Below, in pieces: positions 1 through 12,800 of a stretch of 64,000 nucleotides of DNA. The first letter of the stretch is position 1. The number at the start of each line of letters is the position of its first letter. The position numbers and the translations under genes are program-made. This DNA comes from Cerrena zonata (Eukaryota; Basidiomycota; Agaricomycetes; Polyporales; Cerrenaceae). The notes below the pieces were generated by a model. The model was given only the letters and a program-made list of their open reading frames with translations. It did not search any database and had not been told where the DNA came from. The stretch lies in the NCBI GenBank assembly GCA_038087015.1, contig JASBNA010000003.1:2232001-2296000 (forward strand). The letters are read 5' to 3'.

Positions 1-152
1 CTATTGGATCGCCTTGAAGGGTAAATGAGGCGTTCCCAAGAAGCAAGAACAGGGTAATATATCACACACATACTAACGCTCTATGAACTCTGGTTCGTTG
101 ACCATTTCCGAGTCGACTGAACATCCATCGGTCGGTCCGGTCAATACCACAT

Positions 153-2042
153 CTACTTGGGACCTGATGACCCACTTAGACCACTCGCACGAAGAGCGGT
201 TCGTTTTTCTTTTTCGCGTTTCGCCCAGCGCAATCCACATGCGTTGCACAATGTTTTCGGTCCTGACGGGCCCTGTAATAAAGTAGAATTGATGACAGTC
301 AGTAATTGTGTGCGAAGTAGGGAAGCAGAAGACAGACCTTGCGCCATTCTGGTGAATCCGTCCTTCCACAAGTCATACAAACATACTGTTCAGGAAGATA
401 CACCTTCCTCGCCTGCGTCACAACGTCAGTCTCTTGTTATAATCTTCAGGCGGACAGAAATCATACCTTCTTCTTAGCAGACTCATCATCCTCACCCATC
501 ACCACCGTCCCCCCAATGGGACCCGGCGGCACCAACCCCGCACCTCCCCCTCCCCCAGCACCCCCCTGCCCACCCATCTCCAACCCACTCCCCGTCATCC
601 CCGCCCCACCATCCACACCATCCGCACTATCCATCGTCAACTCCCCATCCTCATGAAACAAATTCTCAAACCTAAACCTCGGCGCACTAACTCCCTGAAT
701 AACCTGCCCTTGCCCTGGTATCCCAATCAACTCATTATACGAACCCGGGAAGAACGCATTCGTGCTGGGTATAGCTATAGTAGATGAGGATGAAGATGAT
801 CCTTGCCCTTGTGAGAGGTTGGGTTGGTTGGTTGATGGGGTGGCGGGGGATGTGGATAGGGAGTTGGAGTTGGAGTTGTTGGAGGGGACCATTGTGGGGA
901 TGGTGGTTGAGGAGGTTGTGGATGGGCGTGGGGGTTTGGGTTTGGAGAGTTTGAGTTGGGAGAGTCGGTCGACTAGGCGTTCGTTTTCGAGTTTGAGCTC
1001 GAGGAATGTGTTTAATCTATTATGATGTTAATATTTGTATTTCCGGGAAAATATTCAAAGAACACTGACATGGTGGTATTCCGACTAGGATACGGTTTCG
1101 CAACCGCATAGAAACATTTCAACGTATCCTCCACCGGCAAGTAATACGGTGCGCCGACAAGCTCAAACATAACCTCCTTCCTACCTTCAGCAGAACCTGC
1201 ATCTCTCTGACTCCTCTGACTGCGGCGCTGAGAGGACTGGTTATATCCCTGTTGGTGATGGTATGCAGTAGATTGAGGGGACGCGGTTAGAGCACCGTAA
1301 TGCCCATGTCCATGGCTGGAAGCCTGTTGCTGGTATGGTATTTGACCTTGCTGCTGGTAAGGATAATAAGGAGTCGGAGGAGGTGCGTGTCCTGGGTGCG
1401 TATTGGAGTAGGATACAGCAGTATTAGAATGAGAAGGTGAAATGGAAGTCGGGGAAGTAGGTTTATATTGGAGTCGAATATAGGACGTAAGTTCGGTCCT
1501 ATTGACCATTGATTCCGTAAAGAGTCTCTGGAAAGTACCACGATCATCCACTACCACTTCCGCGTCAGTTCCACACCACAAAAAATAAGAAATCGACAAG
1601 ACGCACGGTTCATAAAGTCCAAAAGACATTTATCCACCCATTCATTATCCTGCCACCCCAGCAGAGCCCAAACCGCACTCCCGCAATACAATACATCCAT
1701 CTGGGGAGACAAAATGAGGAGGATAGCCTCGCTCAGCTGAGTGACGAGTAAATCCGCCCATCGTTTCCTTTTCGTGAACTCAAAAGTGGGTTGAGGAACC
1801 GAGGGCGGACCAGGCTGGATGAGCTGAGGAGCATTGGTCAGGTTGGTCAACCCGGGATGTGCACTGGCGGTAGAAATAGGAGGAGAATTATCCGGCCCCC
1901 TTGTGGACGAGATGGGATGCCTCTGACCAAGCCCGGGAGGTCCCAAGTGGCCGAGAGCAGAGGAGAGGGAGGAAGTGGAAGTGGGTCTGTGGACAGAGGG
2001 GGGGTTTGCGGGTATATCGGGTTGCGGGTCTGCTGAGTGCAT
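153..2042 (-). CDS. wc-2: WC-2-like PAS/GATA zinc-finger photoresponse factor
   Basis: White Collar-2 homologs pair with the flavin photoreceptor WC-1 and bind GATA-type sites in light-responsive promoters; that role is known for the family. About 540 residues in five exons. A Pro/Ser-rich N-terminus leads into a PAS domain split by an intron at about 1606-1552 ([20 protein letters not shown], then [10 protein letters not shown]). After a Gln/His/Tyr-rich linker comes a second conserved block ([13 protein letters not shown]). A short leucine-rich helix and a Ser/Gly-rich stretch follow. The C-terminal GATA finger has two exons: [14 protein letters not shown], then [18 protein letters not shown], separated by an intron at about 341-277. 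Its cysteines fit C-X2-C-X18-C-X2-C. No LOV-type GXNCRFLQ motif was found, which separates it from WC-1. The start is the ATG at 2042; a 5' UTR intron upstream is possible. The stop is at 153-155. Sure of the family, less of each exon edge. Confidence 0.88.
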
Positions 2043-2820
2043 GTCTGAGATGGCTGCCTAGCTGAAGAGCGGAGGTAGATGAACTCCAGCGACGGTGCAC
2101 TGAAGACAGGTTAGGGTGGACAGGACGCCTCTCCATCGTACCCCATCGCTCCGATCCTCCTCCCATAACCTTGCTCGACGCATCATGCAAAGGCTGCAGA
2201 TCGACTCACGCTCACTTCCTTGCCATATCGGGACTCTCGGGAGCAAATCCGGCAACTCTTGTCGTTCATCAACATCGCTTCTGCACAGTTTGCAATCTCG
2301 CTTACACTCAGCTTGGCGCGAGATTCCACACATCTTGCAAAATGCAAACTAGAAAACTTTTATCCAAAATACGCTACAATCTAGGAACAAAACTCTAAGC
2401 ATCATCAACACACACAAAAAGAGATACGTTTATGTACACAAAAAACTGAGGAGCTGCTTTCTAAGGAGAATAGAACGTCCATCACCGTCCGCAACAGAGA
2501 CAAGAGTGAAGTGAGAGGAAGAACTGGGGATAACGGAAGAAAAAGAGCGAGCGGAAAGCGAGGTTTCAGATATCGATAAAAGAAGATGGAGGAGGGAATC
2601 AATTCTGCGGGATATGGAACTTTTGTTCGACGGATGGATCGAGGATTAGACATTAGTTAGATTTGAGGATGGGGGTTTAGAATGTTGTGATGGAGGGAAA
2701 TTCATCATGCATGAAGTTGAGGGATTGTGTGTGAACCATGAACGCCAAAAAGAACCAAATAACGTCGAAAGGACCAGCATGTTTGAGGGACTCGAAAAAC
2801 TTGACGATAACGAAATGCAT
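2043..2820. other. Intergenic region between two minus-strand genes
   Basis: This should hold the 3' end of the dehydrogenase transcript and the promoter and 5' UTR of the WC-2-like gene. A possible 3' splice site just before 2100 on the minus strand would fit a 5' UTR intron. I see no further gene here. Confidence 0.4.
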
Positions 2821-5338
2821 TTAGATGATGCAGTAACCTCCGTCGACTCTGATCTCCGAACCGGTCATGAATCGACTCGCGTCCGACGCAAGGAACACGA
2901 TGGCTCCAGCCAAATCCTCTGGTTCACCCATACGTCCCATCGGCGTGAGACTCTCCCAAGTACGCTTGAGCTCAGTGTCGTGCGCGAGGATGGTACGCGT
3001 GAGTTTGGTGAGCATATATCCAGGACTGAGACAGTTGACCCGAACACCCTTCTTGGCCCACTCGACAGCGAGCGAGGCGGCCATATGCTTCACAGCTGTC
3101 AAAAAAGCACAAAGTTTAGTTAGCGAAATTGAATTCAACGTCGAATCAGACGAAGCTCGAACAGAAAGAAAGCTGAAAGATAGGACAGGCAATTTCCGCC
3201 TAAATTGAAATGCGGGGTAATTGAATTGAGCGGGATGTGTACCACGCGGGGGAACCTGGGGTAATAGCAAATACTTGCCCAGAAACTCAAACCGGCGATG
3301 CCAATCTGTCATGAACACCCGAAACCCAAAAGTTTCCTTACCCGGGCGCGCATCACATCCCGACCTCGATCGCAACATAACCCTGCACCAATTCACCAAA
3401 AGCAGAAAGGTGACACAGAGAAATGTCGAAAGCGGAAACCAAGAAAACAGGCGTTTAGCCTTTTAGCCTCCGACACCATTCAATCATTGAAAACATTCCG
3501 ACTCCGCCACTGCGGCAGAAGCACAGGGCAACCGACCGATGGAGATCTCACGATGACAGCTGCGGGTAAGGAAGATACCGGTTGCAGGCGACGTTGGTCG
3601 CCAAGCTCGGAGCATATCCATGCGTGTTGGTAAAGCCGATAGGCAGAAGATCCAACAGACGACGTGGAGAGGTGATGAGGTGGCGGTCTCATAAGGGCAA
3701 ATAGGCTCAACGGAGTAAAGAAACAGTGAAACGTGCCAGCAAGTCACAAGGACGTGCAAGGAACCGACGGCCTCGGATACAAGAAATAGATTTCTTTCCC
3801 AATTGGAGACCAAGAAATAGAAATGTAGGGAAAGGAAACTGAAATCGGGTCGGAGAACCAACTCACCAGCTTTAGCTGCATTGTATGGTGTCTGGGGCTG
3901 AGGAATGTTGACGATCTAAACCCGAAACGCAATTATCGTCAGTAAAGTTGGCTTTAAACGTGAACATTTCAAATATCGAAACTCACGTTGGCAGACATGC
4001 TAGAAACCAAGACGATGCTTCCTCCGCCTTGAGGGATCATATGCCTAGCAGCCTCACGCGCAGTGAAGAATGCACCGTGGACGTTGATATCATAGAGACG
4101 CTTTATCCGGTCGAATGGGTAACTATAAAGCAATTCAAGGTTAACATTGTGTCACGAAATACAAAGCCACAGTCTGATTGAGCAGTTGAAAGAGATCATA
4201 TGGGACGTAAAGTTCAGATTTTGAATCTAGTGTGAGAAGCATTCAAAGCAAAGAGAAGACAGCTGGTCGTGTGCATTCTGCCCAGGGCTGTCTGGACCCT
4301 GCCAATGCTTACCGCCAAGGAACGGCATATTCACTCAATTCAACTGTAGTGAGTGTTGAATGATTGAATGATGTCACTTGAGCATCAACGATGAATTGCC
4401 AAATAACTTTTCTCGACACGAGTGTGGGCGCTAGAGCGTTGCTTTGGTGGGGCCAATGCGAGACGCATCACCACCGATGTAATGCAAGGCATCACATCTC
4501 GTGTATGCGGGTCAAGTCCAAGAGATGGAGCAGAGGGAATTGATGATGGAAAGTTGGAGGGGGAGACACTCACTCGAAAGCGGAGTAATTCTCGACAATA
4601 CCAGCAGATGCGATGACCGAGTCCACTCGGCCGTAGGTATCCATTACTCTTCTGTAAGCCAGGTGGACACTCAGTTCGGAGGACACGTCACATCCGACGC
4701 CCATGACACGGTAGTCGTTTGGGTTAAAATCACTGTCAACTTCACACCTTATCAGTACTGGTTCTTTCTACGACACTCAGAGAGAACGAGAACGAGAATT
4801 GGGTTGGGGCAAAATATATTTCTTGTAACATCGCGAGAATGCCAAGAGTGCATACGGAGAAATGAGAAGTGAGAAAAGGAACAGTGAACTGACCGCATGC
4901 CGCTTTAATGAGCTCCTCTGCTGCCGCCTGGGCTTCATCCTCCTTCAAATCGAGAATGGCCAGGTCTGTGCATCCACTGTCAAGGAATGCTTTGCAGAAC
5001 TCGTAGCCCAGTCCACGTGCACCACCTGTCACCATGCAGACCTTGTTCGCCATAGAGAACGCGGCCAAAGCCTTTGGTGTTTTGCCATTAGCAGTCAAGC
5101 CAGTTGCATGAGAAGACGATTCTTCGAAGGCGGGGTCAGACGATGCTCCGGAGGTGGAGGTCGAATCCGCGGTAGCTGATGGGAAGGTGAAGGAAGAGTT
5201 GAAGCGTGCTTGAAGGTGTCGGGGTGAAGCATAGGAAGTGGATGCAATGCGCGAGACGGGCGATGGGGAGGAGAGACGTGCTCTTGATGAAGAAGCAATG
5301 GGACGTTGGAGAGTCCTGGTGAGTAGTCTGGAGGTCAT
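2821..5338 (-). CDS. Short-chain dehydrogenase/reductase with probable mitochondrial leader
   Basis: An NAD(P)-dependent SDR, closest in look to the fungal polyol/sorbose reductase and arabinitol dehydrogenase group; the substrate cannot be read from sequence. About 357 residues in five exons whose lengths add up to an intact frame. The first ~100 residues are rich in Arg, Ser and Ala with almost no acids at the start (MTSRLLTRTLQRP), as expected of a mitochondrial leader. The Rossmann motif is VTGGARGLG, followed by an acidic residue at the end of beta-2 (LDLKED). NNAG is replaced by ASAG, the catalytic Ser lies in VLVSSMS, and Tyr/Lys are in YNAAK. The C-terminus is GSEIRVDGGYCII. Introns are about 154, 451, 70 and 771 nt, long for this window. 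An upstream in-frame GTG at 5374 was not used; the ATG at 5338 was chosen. Confidence 0.87.
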
Positions 5339-6885
5339 GGTGAATGGGGACTGTGAGACTCGTCGACGATGCACACAGGGGTGTGGAAGACGAGGGCGAC
5401 GGCGACGGCGAGAGTGGTTGGGAGGGAGAGTGGTTGGTGGGAGGATGGGGGGTGAGGAAGAAAGATGAGAGGGAGGGAAGGGGAATTATAGGTGGAGAGG
5501 GGCTCGGCCTAGAACAGAGGTATAGACCCGTTCGGATGAGGAGAGAGGATGAGGATGGTTGTTGGACCAGAGTCTGTTGGTTTAGGTTCCGGACCGAAAG
5601 CGCAGAGAGTCGGGCGGGAGTAAGCAAAGCAGAGAGCGAGAGTAATCGTCCCAGCTGGAAATTGTAATAACTAATTACACCTCTCCTTACCCGCGTTGGC
5701 AATGGCGACTAGCACCAGTGTGCCAGAAACGGGGCCAGTCGCCAGTGACCCCACACTGCTCGGACCAATGATCATGAAATATTTCGCATCTTGCCAGCCC
5801 CATTCCGCCGCCAGAACAACCAGAAAAGGCCGCGCATCATTCCTGACCATCGACAAACCAATCGCGAGAGCCATGGCCTTTCCAAGATCCGTGCTCCAGC
5901 CTGAGCCTGTGTGAGTTTGCGACACGCACGCTGTCGCTCCCCTTCGCCTGTGAAACTCGAATGCCCAGATGACCACAAGACGCCCACTTCCAGATCTCAT
6001 TAGCACTCCTCATCTCCAGATCCACCCACCTCAAACACCCATTCCGAACACTGCTTTTTGATGTCTTGAATAGTCCCGCCACCCTCGCTCATTTTCCCGG
6101 CGATACTCCGCACCCAGTCAGACTCTTGTTCTGTATGTATATACGTCAATGAAACTAGCATACGACATAGGCGACACACTACACAGTGCATCAGAGTGAT
6201 ACCGGAAAAGACGAGACAGACAGGAAGAGAGGTGAGAGAGAAAGAGTAAAGTGGATCATACGGTGAGAGTGTAGGCACAGGACAGGACAGATGTGAGGGT
6301 AAAACGAGAGTGAGGGTATCCCAGCGTAGAAGGAGGAAGCCAAGCAACTGCTGTAAACTAACAGGTATATGTACTACTAATCGGGAGATGTAATTCAACG
6401 AGAAAGGTAAAGGTAAAAGCGAGTAAAAACGACGACGATCGACAATGAAGTATAATAATAAGATTCGGGATTTGCCCTCCCGAAGAAGAGGGACGCAAAT
6501 CACTCCATTAGCGGAACGTACACACACCCAACTAGGCACCATAACGAATACGTAAAGACGATGGCGGAAATGAAAAAAGCGGAATGGATGATAGGGATAA
6601 TGAGGTAGAGACGACCATGGACGACGGGCGAGGTAGGCGTGAGGCTGGTTTAATCCTGGCGTAGGTGTTGTGACGGTCCACCGGGGACGACTCCGAAGGA
6701 AGGCAATTGACTGATAACCATAATCCAAGAAAAGACGAGAGCTGAAGAACGTTGATGTAGAGAAGAGAAGAGAATTCGAGGCCCTGCATCGATCGGACCC
6801 GACAATCCGACAGATAAACAAATTCTGTGTCCAGAACTGGAATAGCGAGGAAGGGGTGGGTGAAACATGAAGGTTGAAGGCAAAC
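5339..6885. other. Long intergenic region with a possible small gene
   Basis: Promoter of the dehydrogenase to the left and 3' UTR of the kinesin to the right. A weak candidate small gene on the minus strand (about 5673-6082) is listed separately. The long open frame at 6000-6938 (-) has biased, repetitive hydrophobic content and overlaps the kinesin stop, so I do not call it. Nothing else recognisable. Confidence 0.4.
5673..6082 (-). CDS. Possible small two- or three-exon gene, unknown
   Basis: On the minus strand an ATG at about 6082 opens a short stretch (MSEGGGTIQDIKKQCSEWVF) followed by a fair donor (GTGGGT) near 6031. Further on, the frame ending near 5673 reads like real protein (LGKAMALAIGLSMV and KYFMIIGPSSVGS). 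One or two introns, with acceptors before about 5964 and about 5911, could join them. No family was recognised and the joining is a guess; it may be chance. Confidence 0.2.
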
Positions 6886-9800
6886 TCAGAGACAAGCAAA
6901 CTTCGACTTGCGTCGTTGCAGCTCGTCCATCCTAGCATCTAATTGAGCCCTCGCACGTTCCTTCGCCCGTCGTTCTTCATCTAGACGGCTTTCTAGAGAT
7001 TGTTTCTCTTCGACAATCGATCGACGGACGGAGACAACTTCGTTCTTCGCCTCGTGCAACTCGGAGCGCATCGTGGTGACCTGAGTACTCAAGTTGTCAC
7101 GTTCACGGGCTAGTTCGGTTGCTTGCATCCGGGCTTTGCGAACTGTTGTGTTGTTTTTGGTTTGGCGTTTTCGTAGATTAGTGGGTGATACGTAAAAGTT
7201 GTGAGAAGCACCATGTCGAAGATAGATGTCCCGAGATAGTGTGATGTGATGTAGCGATAGAGGAAAGCACGTAACGTGAATCAATGAGTAAAAAGTAAAA
7301 CTCGAGTTTAAAAGATGCCGGTACTCACGATTCTTTTCCGAATCAGCCAGCGATGTCTCCAGCTGCGCAACCATGTCCATGTGCGCCTGGAGGTCACCCT
7401 CGCAATGTGTCAACTGTTTGTTCAACGTCTTGATCATCGCCTCCTGTTCGTCAAGCTGTTTCGCTTGCTCTTGTACCTTGATAATCAACTTGGAATCAGG
7501 TGGCGAACTGACAACAGGTGTTGATACACCATGACTAATTGACTGGTGAATCGATGTTGCGGGTGTTGACGGTGACTCAATAGAATCAATGCTCCGTGAT
7601 GATGACGCACTCAGAATGGTAGATGTCGCGCTACCATGTGCTTCGTGCATGGATTTAGGTGTAGGCGGTGGAGGAATAGCGGGTGGAGGAGATAGAGGTG
7701 GAAGTTTAGCAGGCGGGAGACCATTAGCCCTGGATGACACTGACACCATGGGTCTCGACTGGCCTGGCGAGGGACTTCGACTAGTGAGCTGAGCTTGCAA
7801 ATCGCGCAAGATGACTTCCTGTTTGGTTTTCTCGAGTTGTAGATTATCCATCTCGTCCTTGGTCTTCTGCAAGTTATCCTGCAAGTCCGCAATGAGAGAT
7901 CGATGTTTCTCCAATTCCTCTACAAGTGACTCTCGTTTGGAGGCCTCTCGTACGAGCTCGGTTGTCTTGGATCGAGTGTTGTCCAGTTCAGCACGGAGTT
8001 GGGCGAGCTCGGCCTTGAGATTATCGCGTTCATCGTTAGATACAGTGAGTTGTTCCTGGAGGTTCGTAATAGCTCCGTTCTTCTCAGCCAATGTCATCTC
8101 GTGGTTCGCACGCATTTCTTCACGGGTGACGGCGAACTCGTCTGTAGCTGCTTTGTACGAAGCAACTTCTTCCAATAGAAGCTCGTGGTCTTTATGCATG
8201 GTATCACGTTCTGCAGCATACTGAGCTTCGAGCTCAGCAAGACTTCGGTCAAGTCGTTCTTTCTCCTCGTTGAGCAACTTCTCGGAATGAGAACGAGACT
8301 CGTCGAGAGCCTGACGATGGTCCTCCTGGAGAGCTATGAGATCTGCTTGAAGTTCAGCGATAGTAGCTTGATGCTCAGACTTGAGCTTAAGAAGCTCTTC
8401 CGTGTGTGTTTGAACGAGAGAAGACTGTTCGGTCTCAGCTTTCTTCTCCAGGTCCGAGATGGCAGCTTCATGAGTTCCCTTAGCCTTCTCGAGCTCCTCA
8501 TCGTGTGACCGCGCAACCTCTGCAAGAATATCGGCGTGTTGTTCCTTAACAGACTGTAACGTTTCCTCGAGTTCCTGAGCATGAGCCAACTTGGCAGATT
8601 CCAACGCCTCTTTGCTTGCTGTCAATTCAGCACTCAGAGCCTCGACTTGTTGCGTCAGTACTGATTGCAACTTCTCGAGTTCCGCTTGGTGAGCCTGAGT
8701 CGCCTTTTCCAACGAAGCGGCGAACTCGGTTTCCCTTGCCTTCAAAGAGTTCTCATGCTCCTTCTGAAGGTGCTCAAGCTTTTCCTCGAAGACGGCATCT
8801 TTCTCGTTCAAGATCGTAGAGTGATCAACCTTGAGTCGCTGAACCGATGCACGATGTTGCTCATCCCTGGTCTGGAGAGCCTGAGCATGTTCGTCCTTCA
8901 GAGTCTGGAGATCTTGAGTGAACTGAGTCTCTTTCTGCGTTACAAGCGAAGCATGGGCTTCCTGAGTTCTTTGAGCGCGACGTCACGAGCAGACTGAGAC
9001 TCGCTGAGTGATCCTTCCCGAGCAATTTCGGCCACTCGGATTTGATTAGCATGGTCGTCCCTAAGACGCTGTAGGGCTGTGGCATGTTCGGCAGCCTGCT
9101 TCTCGAGGACGGTGGCGTGGTCGCTACGGAGCTTGGTGAGAGCCTCGTAGTATTCTTCCTCGGTACGCTGGAGGGTAGCAGCTGTCTGCTCTTCTCTTTG
9201 CTTGAGAAGATGATCGTGCTCGGCCTTGGTCTTCGATAGCAACTCTTCATGCTCTTGGCGGGTACGCTCCAATAGCTCGTTGACTTCTTCCGTACGACGT
9301 TTGAGTTCGTCCTCATGCTTGGCTTGCAAATCACCGAAAGCGTCTTTATGCTCTTGATGTGCCTTCTCCAATACAGCCGAAGCCTCCGAAATTTGTTCCT
9401 GAAGTGTTCGGACTTCAACTTCATGTTCCTCCTTCAGTTGCGAAATTTGCGCCTCGGACTTGCTTTGAACTTCAGAGAGAGCTGACTGATGTTCGTCGCG
9501 GGACTTGTCAAGGGATGAAGATGAATCGGAAACTTTGTCATGCAAAGTGCGGATCTCGCCACTGTGCTCTTCCTTGAGATGAGCGACCAAAGCGTCAACT
9601 TCGGCCTCTTTGGCACGTAAAGCCTCTTCGTGTTGTGTTTTGAGATCCTCAATAGCAGCAGTATGATCCGCTTCCACTTTTGCGAGAGTCTCTACAAGTT
9701 CGGCTTCACGTTGCTTGATCTGCTCCAACTCGGCAAGGTCATCCTGACGCTTCTTCTGTAACGCTTCGATCTCGGTAGCCATGTTCAAGGTCTGTAATAG

Positions 9801-12800
9801 ATTTACATGAGCGTGGAGTTCATATAACAAATATTAAATACGAACCTGGTCGCGGGAGAGTACCTGAAGTTCCTCATATTGCCTCCGTACTTGGGTCAAT
9901 TCAGTGTTGATGGTGTCGACTATTTCCTGATGGGAAGACTCTTTCTGCGCCATAGACCTATACACAGCGGATGAGTAAGTCTCAAATAACTAAACTAAAT
10001 AAAACGCCACGACTTACCTCATTAATTCATTTAGTCTATCCAGGGATTCATCGTGATCAGGAATGGGGGTATGTTGAGTGTATGAAAGATCCAGGCTCCG
10101 GCGTAATGCTTGGAATTGACTGCGAGTCTTCGGTGAGAGATGAGCCAATGCATCACCGCTCAGTGTGTCGCCGTTGGGTGTCACATCACCGTTTCCGTTG
10201 ACGTGCACAGATGGCTCCACACCATTGACTGGCGTCGTTGGTGTACTCTCCGATGGTGATCGCGTACCAGTTCGTCCTCTGGCCTCCGAATCGCGTAATG
10301 AGCCCTCAAGACCAATAATTTCAGTCTCGCGCTCCCTTAGAACTTCTTGAAGACGCATAATCTCCTGTTCAAGGCTCACCACCGAACGCTCGTTGGGATT
10401 GACGCCGATAGATGACAGAGATAGATTCACCCTCGAATGAGAACGAGATATAGATTGAGTAGGCGAGAGTGAAACAGAGCTACTGGTTCCGTGGCTGGAA
10501 GTAGAGATTTTGCGCGACCTGGCCGAGGATAGCTCCTGCGAGAGCGATACAGATTGCGACAATGACCTGACTTCGGTAAGTTATGGTCGTCGAATGGAGG
10601 CAGAATAGAAAAAAACCTACCTCGCTTGAAGAGACTCAGTTGACACTGCATGTCGGTACATCACTCGGCGACCTGTGCCAGCGTATTGCGTGTCCAATCC
10701 ATCTCTGGAAGCTCCTCTGGCGAGACGTCTCCGTGGGGAGGGAGTCTCTGAGGGTCTCTCAGGCGACTCAGACAGTTCAGTAAGCTGCGCAGGTCCGTTG
10801 ACTCTGGCCTCCTGCAGCTGAGCGGCAAGATCGGCAATTTCACGCAACGAATCACGGTACTTGGCTGTAACGGAAGAGAGATCAGCTAGTGTAGCAGTGT
10901 GAGTTTGCTGGAGGGCAAGAAGTTGAGTTTCAACAGAACGGTCGGCCTCGTTGATAGATGCAGTTTCAGAAGGTGGGTGACTAGAACTAGCAACACTGCT
11001 AGCTTCGAGGTCCTTTCGGGCCTTTGCAACTTCACCTGCGAGTTCACCTAGACGTTCACGATCTTGGTTAGCCTCTTTCTTCGTTGCTTCCCATTCCGCC
11101 ATCTTCTGCTCCAGAGCCAAAACCTTGCGTTCTCGCTCCTCCAAGTCATCCCGCCAGCTCTGTCCATCCTTCGTGATAGTTTCTAATTGTGCTTGAAGAG
11201 ATTCGGCTTCTTCTCGTCGGCGTTGGCATTCCTGCTCAAGTTTCTCAACGGTCTCCCTGAGAACAAGGACGGATTCATCGGAACGTGTGAGACGGGATTC
11301 GAGTTCAGCAATATAATGGGATGAATGGCCTTCGGTGTCCTTGTACTTGGCGATCTCACGCTTGAGATCGGTGATAGAGCCACTCGAACTAACGGTAGAC
11401 TCGTCGTAATGCTTCACTTTCTCCTCGAGATCATGGATGTAGGCCTGAAATGAAGGTAAATAATATTGAACAAGAAAAAATAGAAGAGAATTACCTCAGT
11501 AGATGCCTCCCGTTCTGCAAGTTTGGCAACGCGCGACCTCAGCTCCTCAACATACATCTCTGTGGTGGAATGACGTTCCGCAAGTTGGGAATATTCAACC
11601 TCTTTCTCCTCGAACATCTCGTTCGTGTGTCGAAGAGCAGCACGATTCAAGCTCAGTTCAGCTTCCATAGCACTAATCGTCTTCTCGTACTCCTCGATAA
11701 CGGGGCCCACGATTTCCTCGTACTTTGCAGTTCCTCCGATATGGCCACCCTTGGACGAGCGTTCCTTTTCGGCAAGATCGCGTCGGAGTCGTGTTAACTC
11801 CTCAGTTCGTTCCACGAACTTCTCACGAAGGTCTTCGTAGTTGTTCTGAAGGTCAGCCATTTGCGCAAGAACCTTTTTACCAGCACCTTCGAGGGGATCA
11901 GAGATAGCACCAGTAGTGGCATTGATGTTGACTCCGCCAGTCTCTTTAATCTGCTTAACTTCTTTCCTGAGGCGAGTTACCATGCCCTGAAGCCATTCGA
12001 TGTCATCCCACCCTTCTTCCTTCTCGCTGATGACCGCTCTGTTCTTGATATTTCGAGCTCGATTCGCATACTTCAGCGTATTGGCAGTCTCCGCAGCGTT
12101 CCATTCTGCTGGACTGACACAAGCAATCATCAGCGTGTGGGCATTCCCACCTAGGGAATCTTGGAGCAATCGAGTAAGCTTCGAATCGCGATATGGGATA
12201 TAGGTAGCTGTGTGTGACTTCGCTCGAGCGGGATCCCCGAGGGCGGAAATGACGTTTCCAAGAGCCAGGAGACCACTGTTGATGGAGATACCCTCTTTGA
12301 TACGCTCTCCCGCGGCTGCCGTACGTTTGAGCTGCCAGGATCAAATCAGCAGCCCGGTCACGATAATGCAAAGACTGTGTAAACATGGCATTTACTTACA
12401 CGTTCGGAACCAGCAAGGTCTACGAAATGGAATTTGGAGACAACAGTCACCCAATCGCCGGGTTCGTCGTCGTCTTTAGCGAGATTACTAGATCGTCCGC
12501 CTTCAGGAGTTAGCAAACCGAGAGAGCTGGCAGGTCTGGCGCCGCCACGAGCGATTGCCGAATGGAAACTCGGTGTTGGAGGACGTCCGAATGTTGGAGA
12601 TGAAACCCTACCACCTGGTCCACCGGCACCGTATACGGAACCAGGGCGCGCAAGACGGGAGGGTGAACGACCGCCACCAGGAGGCAGTGGTGATGATGAG
12701 CGCGGCGGTGGCCCCGAACCTGTAAATTTCTTTTGAATCAAAGTCAAGGAGAATATAGCATGTGATCGAGACGATTGAGCATTCATATCTGTTTCGTTAG

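Noticed and set aside
3298..3861. Open frames inside the 771-nt intron of the dehydrogenase gene
   Set aside because: Compositionally random on both strands, and none extends the dehydrogenase frame through proper splice sites.
6000..6938. Minus-strand open frame of 312 codons
   Set aside because: No protein-like pattern or known motif; it overlaps the kinesin stop codon and appears to be 3' UTR and promoter sequence open by chance.
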